The translations under genes and the position numbers were made by a program. Shown in pieces: positions 25,332-33,735 of a stretch of DNA of 64,000 nt (its first letter is position 1; the number at the start of each line of letters is the position of its first letter). Origin of the DNA: DASQFU01 sp035632955 (lineage in GTDB: Bacteria; Eisenbacteria; RBG-16-71-46); the NCBI GenBank assembly GCA_035632955.1, contig DASQFU010000008.1, positions 1-64,000 of the forward strand, in the 5' to 3' direction. The notes beneath the pieces were generated by a model. That model did not search any database. It worked only from the letters and a program-made list of their open reading frames with translations, and was not told the DNA's origin.

Positions 25332-27215
25332 CTACACGATCTCCTTGAGCTTGAGGCTCAGCTTGCGCTTCTTGCCGTCGCGCACGATCTCGACCACGTG
25401 CTTCTCGCCCGGCTGGCCGCCGTCGAAGATGCGCCCGAGCTGATCGGCCGTGTAAGACTCGATCGGCTTGCCGTTCACCGTCACGACCCGATCCAGCGTC
25501 AGTAGGCCCGCTTCCGCCGCCGCCGAGCCGGGCACGATCTGCATCGCCCGGTAGCCATCCGGGGTCTTGGCGACCTGAAGACCGGCCATCGAGAACCGGT
25601 CGCGTTTTCCGTAGCGCTGGCCGGGCTCGAGATAGACGACCCGCCGCTCGTAGTCGAACGTGCACTTGAAGCGGTCGAGGATCTGGTTGCCGATGTTCCC
25701 CGCATAGTCCTGACTCGCGAGCCCGCCGGTCTCCGCTCCCGACACCGACACGATCGGCATTTCCCACGAGTAGGGTCCGATCTCCATCTTCTTCATCCGT
25801 CCGAGCACGCTCTGGAACGTTCCGCCGAAGCCGCCGCCCGTGACCTCGATGGTCTTGCCGAGCTGGTTCTGGAGCTGGTGCTGCTTCGCGAACGGGCCAT
25901 GCACGTCCACGGTCGAGCCGCTGCCGACGTCGAGCCGGAACTGGCCTTCGTACTGGCCGTCGAGCTTCGCCTTGACGACCGGGATGTTGCCGGCGAGTGT
26001 CAACGGAATCGCGGTGCCGCCACCCGAGTAACGGAACGTCGGCGGGTAGTGGAGCACGAGCATCTCGCGGTCGAAGTCGACTTCGAGCACGAAGCGGCTG
26101 ATGAAGTCGTACCCGAGCACGCCCGCGATCGGCCGCCAGAAGAACGGCTCTAGGTAGGGATTGAGCGAGAGCACGGCGACCTTCTGCTGCGCGACGACGA
26201 CGCCGTTGCCGTCCTGGGCGACGACCCGGATCGAGTCCACCTCGGAGAACGACGCTCCGCCCGCGGCGCCGGCGCCGTGAGCCTGCATGCGCCCCTCGAC
26301 CTTGAGACCGTGGCGGACCGCCGCGGCACTGTCGATCACGGTGACGCTCGCGCCGGTGTCGAGCAGGAAGTCCTCGGGCGGCCCGCCGTTGATCGACGCC
26401 TTGAGCCACACGTGCCGTTCGCCGTAGTGGAACGGCAGGCGCGCGTGCGCGGGATTGAGGAGGAAGCGCACGTCCGCCACCGCCTGGTCGGCCGGCGCGA
26501 ACACGGAGGCGTCGATTGCCAGGTTCACCCAGACCGAATCGAGGATCGCTCGTGCATCGTTGGCGGGCATGCCCTGGACCGAGATGAGCGTCGCGCGCGG
26601 GCGCAGCCGACCCGCGAATTTCTGATAGTCAGATGAACGGGTGACAACCGTGCCCCGGTCGGTGACCACGATCGAGCGCGACAGAAGTCCCGTCTTCTGG
26701 TCGAACCAGAAATCGTGCGGACGTCCGATCGGCGGGCGCACGGTCACGACCGTGTACGTCCCGGTCGAATCCTTCTCGGATCCCTTCACGGTCACGTCGC
26801 CGCCACCCTGGTCCGCCATCAGCCATTGGTCGTTGTTGAAGTAGCCGCTCGCCTTGGCCTCTTCGAGATCCTTGCCATCCCGGAGCGAGAACTTGCCGTT
26901 CTGATCGATCCGCCACGCCGTCTTGCCGTCGAACCCTTCGCGAATCTTAAGCGGGCCGAGCGCAGTCAACGACGCGCTCTTGTCGGGTCGGACGTTCCAG
27001 GTCTCGGCCGTCCCCTTGAGACCGAATGCCTCGAGGCTGTTCTTGGTCCTCATCGAGCGCTCGGCAAGGAACGTCTCGCGGCCGCCGGTCACTTCGAGAA
27101 AGCGTTCGACGACCTTCTGGGCTTCAGGAGTGATGGTCGCGGCGGCGTGCGGCGCGACGAGCAAGACCGCGACGAGCGCGGCCAGGATGGGTCGTGGAAC
27201 ATGACGCGTGGTCAT
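25332..27215 (-). CDS. Exported retropepsin-like aspartyl protease with PDZ domain
   Basis: 627 aa. Signal peptide (MTTRHVPRPILAALVAVLLVAPHAAA) with GGAGG eight bases before the ATG at 27215. Residues 27-230 resemble outer-membrane lipoprotein-sorting/LolA-like folds (ITPEAQKVVERFLEVTGG). A retropepsin-type half follows with the active site LLDTGASVTVID near 285. A second, related half has LDVGSGSTVDVHG near 427, where the usual DTG is DVG-SGS, so it may be non-catalytic. A C-terminal PDZ domain (about 548-627, MQIVPGSAAAEAGLLTLDRVVTVNGKPI) probably binds substrate C-termini. The open frame continues about 300 codons upstream without protein-like features. Convergent with the amidase. Confidence 0.85.
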   Translation of the reverse strand: MTTRHVPRPILAALVAVLLVAPHAAATITPEAQKVVERFLEVTGGRETFLAERSMRTKNSLEAFGLKGTAETWNVRPDKSASLTALGPLKIREGFDGKTAWRIDQNGKFSLRDGKDLEEAKASGYFNNDQWLMADQGGGDVTVKGSEKDSTGTYTVVTVRPPIGRPHDFWFDQKTGLLSRSIVVTDRGTVVTRSSDYQKFAGRLRPRATLISVQGMPANDARAILDSVWVNLAIDASVFAPADQAVADVRFLLNPAHARLPFHYGERHVWLKASINGGPPEDFLLDTGASVTVIDSAAAVRHGLKVEGRMQAHGAGAAGGASFSEVDSIRVVAQDGNGVVVAQQKVAVLSLNPYLEPFFWRPIAGVLGYDFISRFVLEVDFDREMLVLHYPPTFRYSGGGTAIPLTLAGNIPVVKAKLDGQYEGQFRLDVGSGSTVDVHGPFAKQHQLQNQLGKTIEVTGGGFGGTFQSVLGRMKKMEIGPYSWEMPIVSVSGAETGGLASQDYAGNIGNQILDRFKCTFDYERRVVYLEPGQRYGKRDRFSMAGLQVAKTPDGYRAMQIVPGSAAAEAGLLTLDRVVTVNGKPIESYTADQLGRIFDGGQPGEKHVVEIVRDGKKRKLSLKLKEIV

Positions 27216-27488
27216 GAAGGATCCTCCGGGCTTCGATCTGGGAGCGAAAGGCTCTGCATTATACGCAACCGGTCGGGCGATGTTGCGCGGTCGTCCCGGT
27301 CGCGCTCGTCGGACGACCGCGCCATGGGCAATCCAGGCCGTCGTCGTCGATGCCGATCCCGAGTCGCCGGTGAGTCGTTGCAGCGACGGATTGCGAGGGC
27401 CTGGAGACGCCGCTATTCTGCGGCCGAAGCCTTTGCCCGTTCGGAATTGGCTCCCACCTCGTTCGGGCCAACCCTTTGGAGGCGCAGA

Positions 27489-27977
27489 ATGCTCAAGCCT
27501 TTGATGCTGTGCGGCGCTCTCATCGCCCTCGCACCGTGGACGGCCCAGGCTCAGACGTCGATCGTCGCCGGCGTCGGCCCGCGGGTCGGCTTCGGCGTGG
27601 ACCCCGATCAGATTGTGTTCGGCGGTCAGATGATCATCGGCGAGGTCGCGCCCAACCTCACGTTCGACCCGAGCCTCGAGCTGGGCTTCGGCGACCACTT
27701 GACCGTCATCTCGCTCAACTTCGACATGCACTATCACTTCGCCATCCAGGGCTCGTCGTGGCGTCCCTACGCCGGGGGCGGCGTCAACGTCCATTTCCTT
27801 CAGTTCGACGCGCCTCCCGGCGTCCGCGACGACTCGGAGACCGACGTCGGCGGCGCGCTGGTGATCGGCGCCGGCGCTCCGACGCCCTCGGGAAGCCGGT
27901 TCTTCGGCGAGCTGAAGTTCGGCCTCGGCGACAGCTACGACATCCGCGGCATGGTGGGCTGGAACTTCAGGATCTAG
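27489..27977 (+). CDS. Small outer-membrane beta-barrel protein
   Basis: 162 aa. Signal peptide (MLKPLMLCGALIALAPWTAQAQ) with TGGAGG seven bases upstream of the ATG. The mature chain shows alternating strands with Gly-rich turns (SIVAGVGPRVGFGV, FGGQMIIGEV, LTVISLNFDMHYHFAI, WRPYAGGGVNVHFL, RFFGELKFGLG) and ends in Asn-Phe-Arg-Ile. This is a typical eight-strand OmpA/OmpX-like pattern. The function is not visible. It is divergent from the retropepsin gene with 273 bp between, which should hold both promoters. Confidence 0.8.
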   Translation: MLKPLMLCGALIALAPWTAQAQTSIVAGVGPRVGFGVDPDQIVFGGQMIIGEVAPNLTFDPSLELGFGDHLTVISLNFDMHYHFAIQGSSWRPYAGGGVNVHFLQFDAPPGVRDDSETDVGGALVIGAGAPTPSGSRFFGELKFGLGDSYDIRGMVGWNFRI

Positions 27978-28337
27978 CGAGCCGTGACCGAAGTCGTATG
28001 CATAGAGCTGCCACGAGGGTCGTCGGCTCGGCGCCGACGTACTTGCCCCGAGGCGAGTCGCACCTCGAAGAGTTGACACGGATCGAATAGCGAAAACGCG
28101 TTTTCGCTTGACGAGCTTTCGCAGCCGGACCACGACGCCTCGCCGGCTGCTCCTCTACGAACTTGCCAGCGCGCGCGGGACGGCCCACCCCGCAATGGAT
28201 CTGCGCTTCCGAAGAAAGAGTCATGATTGCCTCGACCGACGCCCGCTGCGCGACCGTGAGAGCGCGCAAGCAGTCGTGGTACAAGAGACCAGCCCTACGT
28301 GGACCCCCGCGGTGCGCCCCCGTGGAAGGGTCGGTCA
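27978..28337. other. 360-bp intergenic region with palindromes, no gene
   Basis: No coding frame stands out. It holds three inverted repeats: a GC hairpin near 28019-28038, a CGAGG/CCTCG pair near 28052-28070, and the perfect palindrome annotated at 28089-28108. The composition looks slightly less GC-biased than the neighbours. It lies between a beta-barrel gene and the truncated HNH gene. Confidence 0.45.
28089..28108. repeat. Perfect 20-bp palindrome upstream of HNH gene
   Basis: The arms AGCGAAAACG and CGTTTTCGCT are fully self-complementary with no spacer. A TTGACG hexamer begins right after it (28108-28113), reminiscent of a -35 box, but no convincing -10 box follows. It could be a terminator for the preceding barrel gene (112 bp away) or a dyad operator for the HNH-family gene. 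Confidence 0.45.
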
Positions 28338-29264
28338 ATGCGTGCTTACTCGCTCTCCCATCTCGGTGATCAAACTCTGCTCCGCGATTTGGCGGCAATC
28401 GTCGATCGAGATCGCGCCACCACGGCAGTCCTACTCGCCCACATCGCCGAGGTCGACGACCGGCGTCTCTACCTGCCGGCGGCGTTTCCCTCGATGCACG
28501 CCCATTGCGTCCATGAACTGCGTCTGTCCGAGGAAGCAGCCTTCAAGCGCATCCGCGCTGCGCGCACGGCCCGCCAGTTCCCCGCCATCTTCGATGCTGT
28601 GGCCGATGGTCGCCTGCATCTCAGTGCGGTCGTGATGCTGACGCCCCACCTCACTGCAGAGAACGCCGACGAGCTCATGACGGCCGCCGCGCATAAGACC
28701 AAGTCCGAGCTCGAGCAGCTGCTCGCGCAGCGCTTCTCACAGCCGGAGCTGGCAGCCCAAGTCCAGGCGATCTCCAATCCGCCCTCACCGGCCCTGCCGA
28801 TCCCGCAACTGGCCCCGGGGCCAGTTGAAGCACGGATCCACCAACTTGCTCCTAAGCAAGTTGAGTCACCCGCCCCGCGACCGAAGGTGTCGCCGCTCGC
28901 ACCTCAGCGCTTCGCGCTGCAGCTCACCATCGATCAGAGTACGTATGACATGTTGCAGTACGCTCAGGCGTTGCTCAGCCATCAAATCCCCGCGGGGGAG
29001 ATCGCCACGGTGCTCAAGCACGCCTTGGTTGCGCTCGTCGAGAAGCTCGAGAAGCGCAAGTTCGCGGCGACCACAAGGCCCCATCCCACCCAGCGACGCT
29101 TAAGCGCGGGCAGACGGCATATCCCAGCGGACGTCAAGCGCACCGTTTGGCAGCGGGTCGGCGGCGGTGCGAGACCATCCCCGACGCTTCGCTCGAGGAG
29201 CGCGTGCGCGTCGCCTTGTCCTACTTCTATCCGCGGCGCCAGAGCGGCGCCGCGAACAGCCTAG
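28338..29264 (+). pseudogene. HNH-endonuclease/DUF222-like protein, C-terminal nuclease domain lost
   Basis: 308 codons from the ATG at 28338. The N-terminal ~260 residues match a family of HNH proteins common in Myxococcota/Eisenbacteria-like genomes (MRAYSLSHLGDQTLLRDL, then LLAHIAEVDDRRLYLPAAF, LRLSEEAAFKRIRAARTARQF, RFALQLTIDQSTYDML). In intact members the RRHIPADVKRTVWQR block leads directly into the Cys/His-containing HNH nuclease domain. Here, after WQRVGG, that domain is absent and the frame runs into Arg/Ser/Pro-rich sequence to a TAG at 29264. A protein-like stretch continues in another frame to 29278. The linker holds two tandem hairpins. I infer a truncated, probably inactive gene resulting from a deletion and frameshift. 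Confidence 0.75.
28806..28863. repeat. Two tandem 22-bp hairpins with a 36-bp period inside the HNH gene
   Basis: Copy 1 (28806-28827) and copy 2 (28842-28863) each have 9-bp perfect arms around a 4-base loop. They share the outer CAACT/AGTTG and differ at two stem positions in a compensating way (G-C to T-A, C-G to T-A). The period of 36 bp keeps the reading frame and encodes the repeats QLAPGPVE and QLAPKQVE. Confidence 0.8.
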
Positions 29265-29278
29265 GGGCTGCGACCTGA
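29171..29278 (+). pseudogene. Protein-like remnant in another frame after the HNH break
   Basis: In the frame starting at 29171 the sequence reads ETIPDASLEERVRVALSYF, then YPRRQSGAANSLGAAT, then a TGA at 29278. It has plausible amino-acid composition, unlike the Arg/Ser/Pro-rich frame of the HNH gene over the same bases. It may be the surviving C-terminus of another gene joined by deletion. I do not recognise the family. Confidence 0.35.
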
Positions 29279-29405
29279 TGCGGCGCGGCGATCCGATGCC
29301 GACACCGCAATTGGTCGGAGATGATTGGCCATGGGTTCCCTCCCAGAGAATGCCATGGTCATGTTATTGCGACTCTAGTCACAGAACACCAGAAACGCGG
29401 CGACG

Positions 29406-31310
29406 CTACTGAACCTGGGCTTGCGGCTTGGCCGCTGCCTGGGTCGCGAGCCGCATGCGCTCGAGGAAGAAGGCGGCCGGCACGAAGCCTTCCACGCGCG
29501 CGTCCTTGATCTCGCGACCGTCCGGATCGATGAACACGATCGTCGGCACGCCGGTGATGCGGTACTCGCGCCGCCAGCGCTCGGCCTCGGGCGAGTTGAA
29601 GCGGGTGAGATCCACCTTGTAGGTGTGGAAGGCCCGCGCCGCCGCGATCACGCGTCGGTCCGTGAAGGTGCTGCGTTCCAGCTCGTGGCAGGGCAGGCAC
29701 CAGTCGGCCGAGAAGTCGAGCATCGCCGGCCTTCCCTGCGCCAGGCCTGCTTGCAGGTGGTCGGGCGAAAAGGCGCGGAACGTGAGCCCTTGAGTCGGCG
29801 TCGTGACGACGACGAAGACACCGATCCCGACCGCCAGCACCCCGGTCGCCCACTTGAGAAGCTGGAAGCCGCGGCGAGCGACCGCACTCTTCTCCAGGAA
29901 GCCGAGATAGAGTCCGCCCGCGATCAGCGCCGCAGGCATCACCCAGCCGGACCACTTCGGCGCCACGGCGAGCAGCACGTAGAACGCCCCCACCGCGAGC
30001 AGAATGATGCCGAACACCTTCTTCACCCACACCATCCAATCGCCGGAGCGGGGAAGCTGCTGAATCAGGTTCGAGAACGTGGCTAGCAAGAGGTACGGCG
30101 CGCCGAGACCCATCGCCAGCACGAAAAACGACGAGAATCCGAACCACGGGTCGCCCTTGGCTGCGACCAGCGTCACCAGCGCCGTGATCGGCGGTCCGAC
30201 GCATGGCGCCGCGACCAGACCGACCACCACGCCGGAGCCGAAGATGCCGACCGCGCTCGTGGCTCCGGTGCCTCCGAGCTTCGAGAGCAACTCGGGCGGC
30301 AACTGGAACTCGTAGAGCCCGAACATCGACAGCGACAGCGCGATCATCAGCAGTCCGATCCCCGCCAGCACGAACGGACTCTGCAGGAAGCTGCCGAACA
30401 GGCTGCCTGTCAACCCAGCCACGAGCCCGAGCGTGCTGTACATGAGCGCGATGCCGAGCACGTAGAGCAGCGCGAAACCGACCACTTGGGCGGGCGGCGC
30501 CGCGCGACGCGCGCCGAAGATCGACACCGTCACGCCGAGCATCGGGTAGACGCACGGCGTCAGGTTGAGCGCGAGACCGATGAAGAACAGCCACACGAAC
30601 GCCGTCGCCGAGCCCCGCTCGAACAGCTTCGCGATCGGGTTGTTGAGAATGCTCGGCGCGGACGAGGAACCACCCGACGGCGGCGTTGTCGTGAATCCGC
30701 CCTGGCGTGGCGCCCCGGTCGTCGCCGGATCGGGCGTGATGGGGCTCGGCGCGGCTTCCACGATGGTGGTCTCGGCGACGCCCGGCGCCCCTCCGGCGCC
30801 CGGCGTCACCGTCACGACCAGCGTGAACGACACGTCCGCGGGCGGCAGGCACACCTGGTCGTTGCAGGCCTGGTAGCCGATCTTGCCCTTCAGCTCGTGC
30901 GTTCCGGCCACAGCTCCTGGGTCGACGCGCAGTGGCAGCTCGATCCGCGACCGGCCGTCGTAGACCAGCAACTCGCTCTCCTCGAACGCGAGCTTCTGCC
31001 GGTGTGGAGGCGGATACTTCGGCGTTTCGGCGCGCACGCCGGCTGCCGGCTCGAGCTCGATCTCGGTCGGAATCAGGTAGTCGAGCGCCGGCGGGTTCGC
31101 ATTGACGTGCCAGCCGCCGGCGACCTGGAACTCGACGATCGCGACCGCGCGCCCACCGGCCGCGACGGTGACCGGAGTGGTCGTGACCCGCACCAGCTTC
31201 TCGACGTTCAGAAGCTGGCCGGACTGTGCCGCCACGACGGCGGCCCACACCATCAGCGCACCCAGCACTGCAAGCGCGTGCGCGGCACGCCGGAATCGAG
31301 CTCGAATCAT
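29406..31310 (-). CDS. dsbD: DsbD-type thiol:disulfide interchange protein
   Basis: 634 aa with the full DsbD layout. Signal peptide (1-28). Periplasmic alpha domain to about 240, with the cysteine pair in [12 protein letters not shown]. Eight-helix membrane core with redox cysteines in [10 protein letters not shown] and [11 protein letters not shown]-terminal thioredoxin domain with CLPC (about 535-538) in [14 protein letters not shown]. It carries electrons from cytoplasmic thioredoxin across the inner membrane to periplasmic disulfide isomerases, cytochrome c maturation factors or metal-handling proteins. A Gly/Thr/Ser-rich linker (about 185-225) replaces part of the usual connector. Its ATG overlaps the stop of the upstream DUF255 gene (ATGA), so they are coupled. 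The frame upstream of 31310 is open but lies inside that other gene. Confidence 0.93.
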   Translation of the reverse strand: MIRARFRRAAHALAVLGALMVWAAVVAAQSGQLLNVEKLVRVTTTPVTVAAGGRAVAIVEFQVAGGWHVNANPPALDYLIPTEIELEPAAGVRAETPKYPPPHRQKLAFEESELLVYDGRSRIELPLRVDPGAVAGTHELKGKIGYQACNDQVCLPPADVSFTLVVTVTPGAGGAPGVAETTIVEAAPSPITPDPATTGAPRQGGFTTTPPSGGSSSAPSILNNPIAKLFERGSATAFVWLFFIGLALNLTPCVYPMLGVTVSIFGARRAAPPAQVVGFALLYVLGIALMYSTLGLVAGLTGSLFGSFLQSPFVLAGIGLLMIALSLSMFGLYEFQLPPELLSKLGGTGATSAVGIFGSGVVVGLVAAPCVGPPITALVTLVAAKGDPWFGFSSFFVLAMGLGAPYLLLATFSNLIQQLPRSGDWMVWVKKVFGIILLAVGAFYVLLAVAPKWSGWVMPAALIAGGLYLGFLEKSAVARRGFQLLKWATGVLAVGIGVFVVVTTPTQGLTFRAFSPDHLQAGLAQGRPAMLDFSADWCLPCHELERSTFTDRRVIAAARAFHTYKVDLTRFNSPEAERWRREYRITGVPTIVFIDPDGREIKDARVEGFVPAAFFLERMRLATQAAAKPQAQVQ

Positions 31311-33451
31311 GGTTGCTGCTCCTGGGTGATCGGCTGCGGCCGGTTGTCCAGTTGGTCCGCGAGCGCGTGGGGGTCGGTGGTCGGGAGGCGACAGGTGTAG
31401 TTCTCGCACACGTAGGCCGTCGCCTTGCCGTCGCGGGTGCCGAGCGCCGCCGCGAACGGCGCCAGCGCGGCGAGCCGGCTCCGGTTCCCGTCGTCCACCA
31501 TCACCAGCTCGTCGTGCGGCCGGAAGCGCCGGTCGAGCTCGGCGAGCAGCGCGCGCGTGTCCTCCGCCGCGGGTGCCCCGGCGATCACGATGTGCCGGGG
31601 CGGCGACTGTGCGAGGTCCATGGCCACCAGCATCTGCGGCATAGCGACCGGCATGCCGTCGAGGCGGCGCGCGTAGTAGTCGAGCATCCGGTCTCCCTTC
31701 TCGATCCATTCGCGGCGGTCGAGCAACCGCGCCAACCGCAGGAGCGCCAGCGCCGCGATCGAATTGCCCGCCATCTCGGCGCCATCGAAGCCGTCCTTCA
31801 TGCGCACGCGAATCGACGGATCGTCTGGCGGACTCTCGAAGAAGCCGCCGTCCTGCTCGTCCCAGAAACGAGACACCTGCGCTTCCGTGACGGCGACGGC
31901 GCGCTCGAGCCACATGGGATCGAACGTCGCCTGGTAGAGATCGAGCAGGCCGAGCGCATAGTAGGCGTAGTCGTCGAGCTGCCCACGGCCAGCCGTCTCG
32001 CCGTCGCGCCAGCGACGATGGAGCTCCCCGGTGCGCGGATCGCGCAGCGTGGACCACACGAACTCCGCGGCCTTGGCCGCGCGCCGCGCCAGCTCGGGTT
32101 CGCCGAGCACGCGAGCGCCGCGCGCCGACGACGAGATCATGAGGCCGTTCCACGCGGTGAGCACCTTGTCGTCGCGATGTGGGCGCGGCCGCCGGCTACG
32201 CGCATCGAGCAGCTTGCTCCGCGCCGATGACAGGCGCGCCGCGAGCGCTTCCGGGGCGAGCGCGAAGCGGCGCGCGGTTTCCGCGCGCGCATGCACTTCA
32301 TTCAGGATGGTCGTGCCGTGCTCGAAGTTACCCTCCGGGGTGACGCCGTAGTGGTGGATTACCAACGCCGCGTCCTCCGAACCGAGCACCGCTTCGATCT
32401 GCGCGCCGCTCCAGACGTAGAACCTGCCTTCCTCGCCTTCGCTGTCCGCGTCCTCCGCGGAATAGAAGGCGCCTTCCGGCGAGGTGAGATCGCGCGCGAC
32501 GTAGGTGAAGATGCCGCCCGCCGTCTCCGCGTAGCGTGCCTCGCCCGTCACCTGGAATCCTTCCAGGTAGGCCCAGGCGAGCTGCGCCTGGTCGTAGAGC
32601 ATCTTCTCGAAATGCGGCACCAGCCACTCGCGATCGGTGGAATAGCGGTGGAAGCCGCCGCCGAGGTGATCGTGAATCCCGCCCGCCTGCATCCGGTCGA
32701 GCTGGCGCAGCACCATGGCGCGCGCCTCGTCGCGACGCTCGGGCGTCCGTTCCGCGTAACGCTGTAGAAAGTTCAGGTTCACGACCGACGGAAATTTGGG
32801 CGCGCGACCGAAGCCGCCGAGCTCGTCATGGCTCTGGGCGAGACGGTCGAAGGCGTGCGCGAACAGCCGCGCACGATCGGCGACCAGGGAATCCGCGAGC
32901 GCCAGGCCTGCCAGCGACTCGAACACGCGCTCGCCCGTCTGCTCCAGCTCGGCGCGATGCTCCTGCCAGGCGCGGGCGACGTGCGGCAGCAGCTCGATCA
33001 TGCCGGGGCGTCCGGACATCGTGCGCGGCGGGAAATAGGTGCCGCCGTAGAACGGCGTGAGATCCGGCGCGAGAAACATGTTCAGCGGCCAGCCTCCTCC
33101 CAGACCCAGCGCCTGCGCGGCGGTCATGTAGATGCGATCGACGTCGGGGCGCTCTTCACGGTCGACCTTGATGGCGACGAAGTCGCGATTGAGCAACGCC
33201 GCCACCGCGCCGTCCTCGAAGGACTCGCGTTCCATGACGTGGCACCAATGACAGGTCGAGTAGCCGATCGAAAGGAAGATCGGCATGCCCTCACGCCGCG
33301 CTTTGGCGAACGCCTCCTCGTCCCACGGATACCAGTCCACGGGGTTGTGGGCGTGCTGCAGCAGGTAGGGGCTCTTCTCGCGAATCAGGCGGTTGGCTTC
33401 GCCGCTGCGCGACGCTTCGTGCGTGCCAAGGTCCTCGCTGGGCAGGGTCAT
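31307..33451 (-). CDS. YyaL/SSP411-type DUF255 protein (thioredoxin-like plus (alpha/alpha)6 barrel)
   Basis: 714 aa. The N-terminal thioredoxin-like domain contains [21 protein letters not shown] and [15 protein letters not shown], with CHWC at 67-70. It is followed by [14 protein letters not shown] and [23 protein letters not shown], the most conserved blocks of the DUF255/spermatogenesis-associated protein 20 family. The C-terminal ~450 residues form a six-hairpin glycosidase-like toroid ([28 protein letters not shown]). Biochemical function is not established for the family. The ATG at 33451 begins the normal N-terminus; the frame extends to a TTG at 33493. It is coupled to dsbD by a 4-bp overlap, which links it to thiol redox chemistry. 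Confidence 0.92.
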   Translation of the reverse strand: MTLPSEDLGTHEASRSGEANRLIREKSPYLLQHAHNPVDWYPWDEEAFAKARREGMPIFLSIGYSTCHWCHVMERESFEDGAVAALLNRDFVAIKVDREERPDVDRIYMTAAQALGLGGGWPLNMFLAPDLTPFYGGTYFPPRTMSGRPGMIELLPHVARAWQEHRAELEQTGERVFESLAGLALADSLVADRARLFAHAFDRLAQSHDELGGFGRAPKFPSVVNLNFLQRYAERTPERRDEARAMVLRQLDRMQAGGIHDHLGGGFHRYSTDREWLVPHFEKMLYDQAQLAWAYLEGFQVTGEARYAETAGGIFTYVARDLTSPEGAFYSAEDADSEGEEGRFYVWSGAQIEAVLGSEDAALVIHHYGVTPEGNFEHGTTILNEVHARAETARRFALAPEALAARLSSARSKLLDARSRRPRPHRDDKVLTAWNGLMISSSARGARVLGEPELARRAAKAAEFVWSTLRDPRTGELHRRWRDGETAGRGQLDDYAYYALGLLDLYQATFDPMWLERAVAVTEAQVSRFWDEQDGGFFESPPDDPSIRVRMKDGFDGAEMAGNSIAALALLRLARLLDRREWIEKGDRMLDYYARRLDGMPVAMPQMLVAMDLAQSPPRHIVIAGAPAAEDTRALLAELDRRFRPHDELVMVDDGNRSRLAALAPFAAALGTRDGKATAYVCENYTCRLPTTDPHALADQLDNRPQPITQEQQP

Positions 33452-33486
33452 GATCGCGAAAGTATATGCGGAAAGGTTACGCGGCC

Positions 33487-33735
33487 ATGTCAACGGCTCG
33501 TCAGCCGAATCTGGGTCTCCGGCGCCACCGCTCGCAGGGTCTTCTGATCGGAGGGCTCATCACGTTGTGCGGCGCCGCCGGAATCTCGACCTTCATGTTG
33601 ATCATGCGGCCCGAGCCCGACAAACCCATGTGGGCGATCGGCCTGATTCCCGGTTTCATCGGCGTGGGATTGTTGCTGAGCGGCTGGCTGACGCGGCCGC
33701 GCGACGGCAAGCTCGGCAGCCCGACCGGGGGCTAG
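33487..33735 (+). CDS. Small two-helix membrane protein
   Basis: 82 aa, not assigned to a family. A basic N-terminus ([11 protein letters not shown]) is followed by two hydrophobic helices ([22 protein letters not shown], about 19-40, and [20 protein letters not shown], about 49-68) and a polar tail. AAAGG nine bases before the ATG at 33487 supports the start; a longer frame begins at 33466. Divergent from the DUF255 gene and convergent with the decarboxylase gene, sharing a CTAG at the two stop codons. It may be part of a widespread group of small bacterial membrane proteins of unknown role. Confidence 0.6.
   Translation: MSTARQPNLGLRRHRSQGLLIGGLITLCGAAGISTFMLIMRPEPDKPMWAIGLIPGFIGVGLLLSGWLTRPRDGKLGSPTGG

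Noticed and set aside
27216..28133. Upstream extension of the retropepsin reading frame by about 300 codons
   Set aside because: Crosses the divergent barrel gene and intergenic palindromes; a good ribosome site and signal peptide mark 27215 as the start.
31311..32153. Upstream extension of the dsbD reading frame
   Set aside because: It lies inside the DUF255 gene in another frame and lacks a signal peptide; the ATG at 31310 gives a normal DsbD start.
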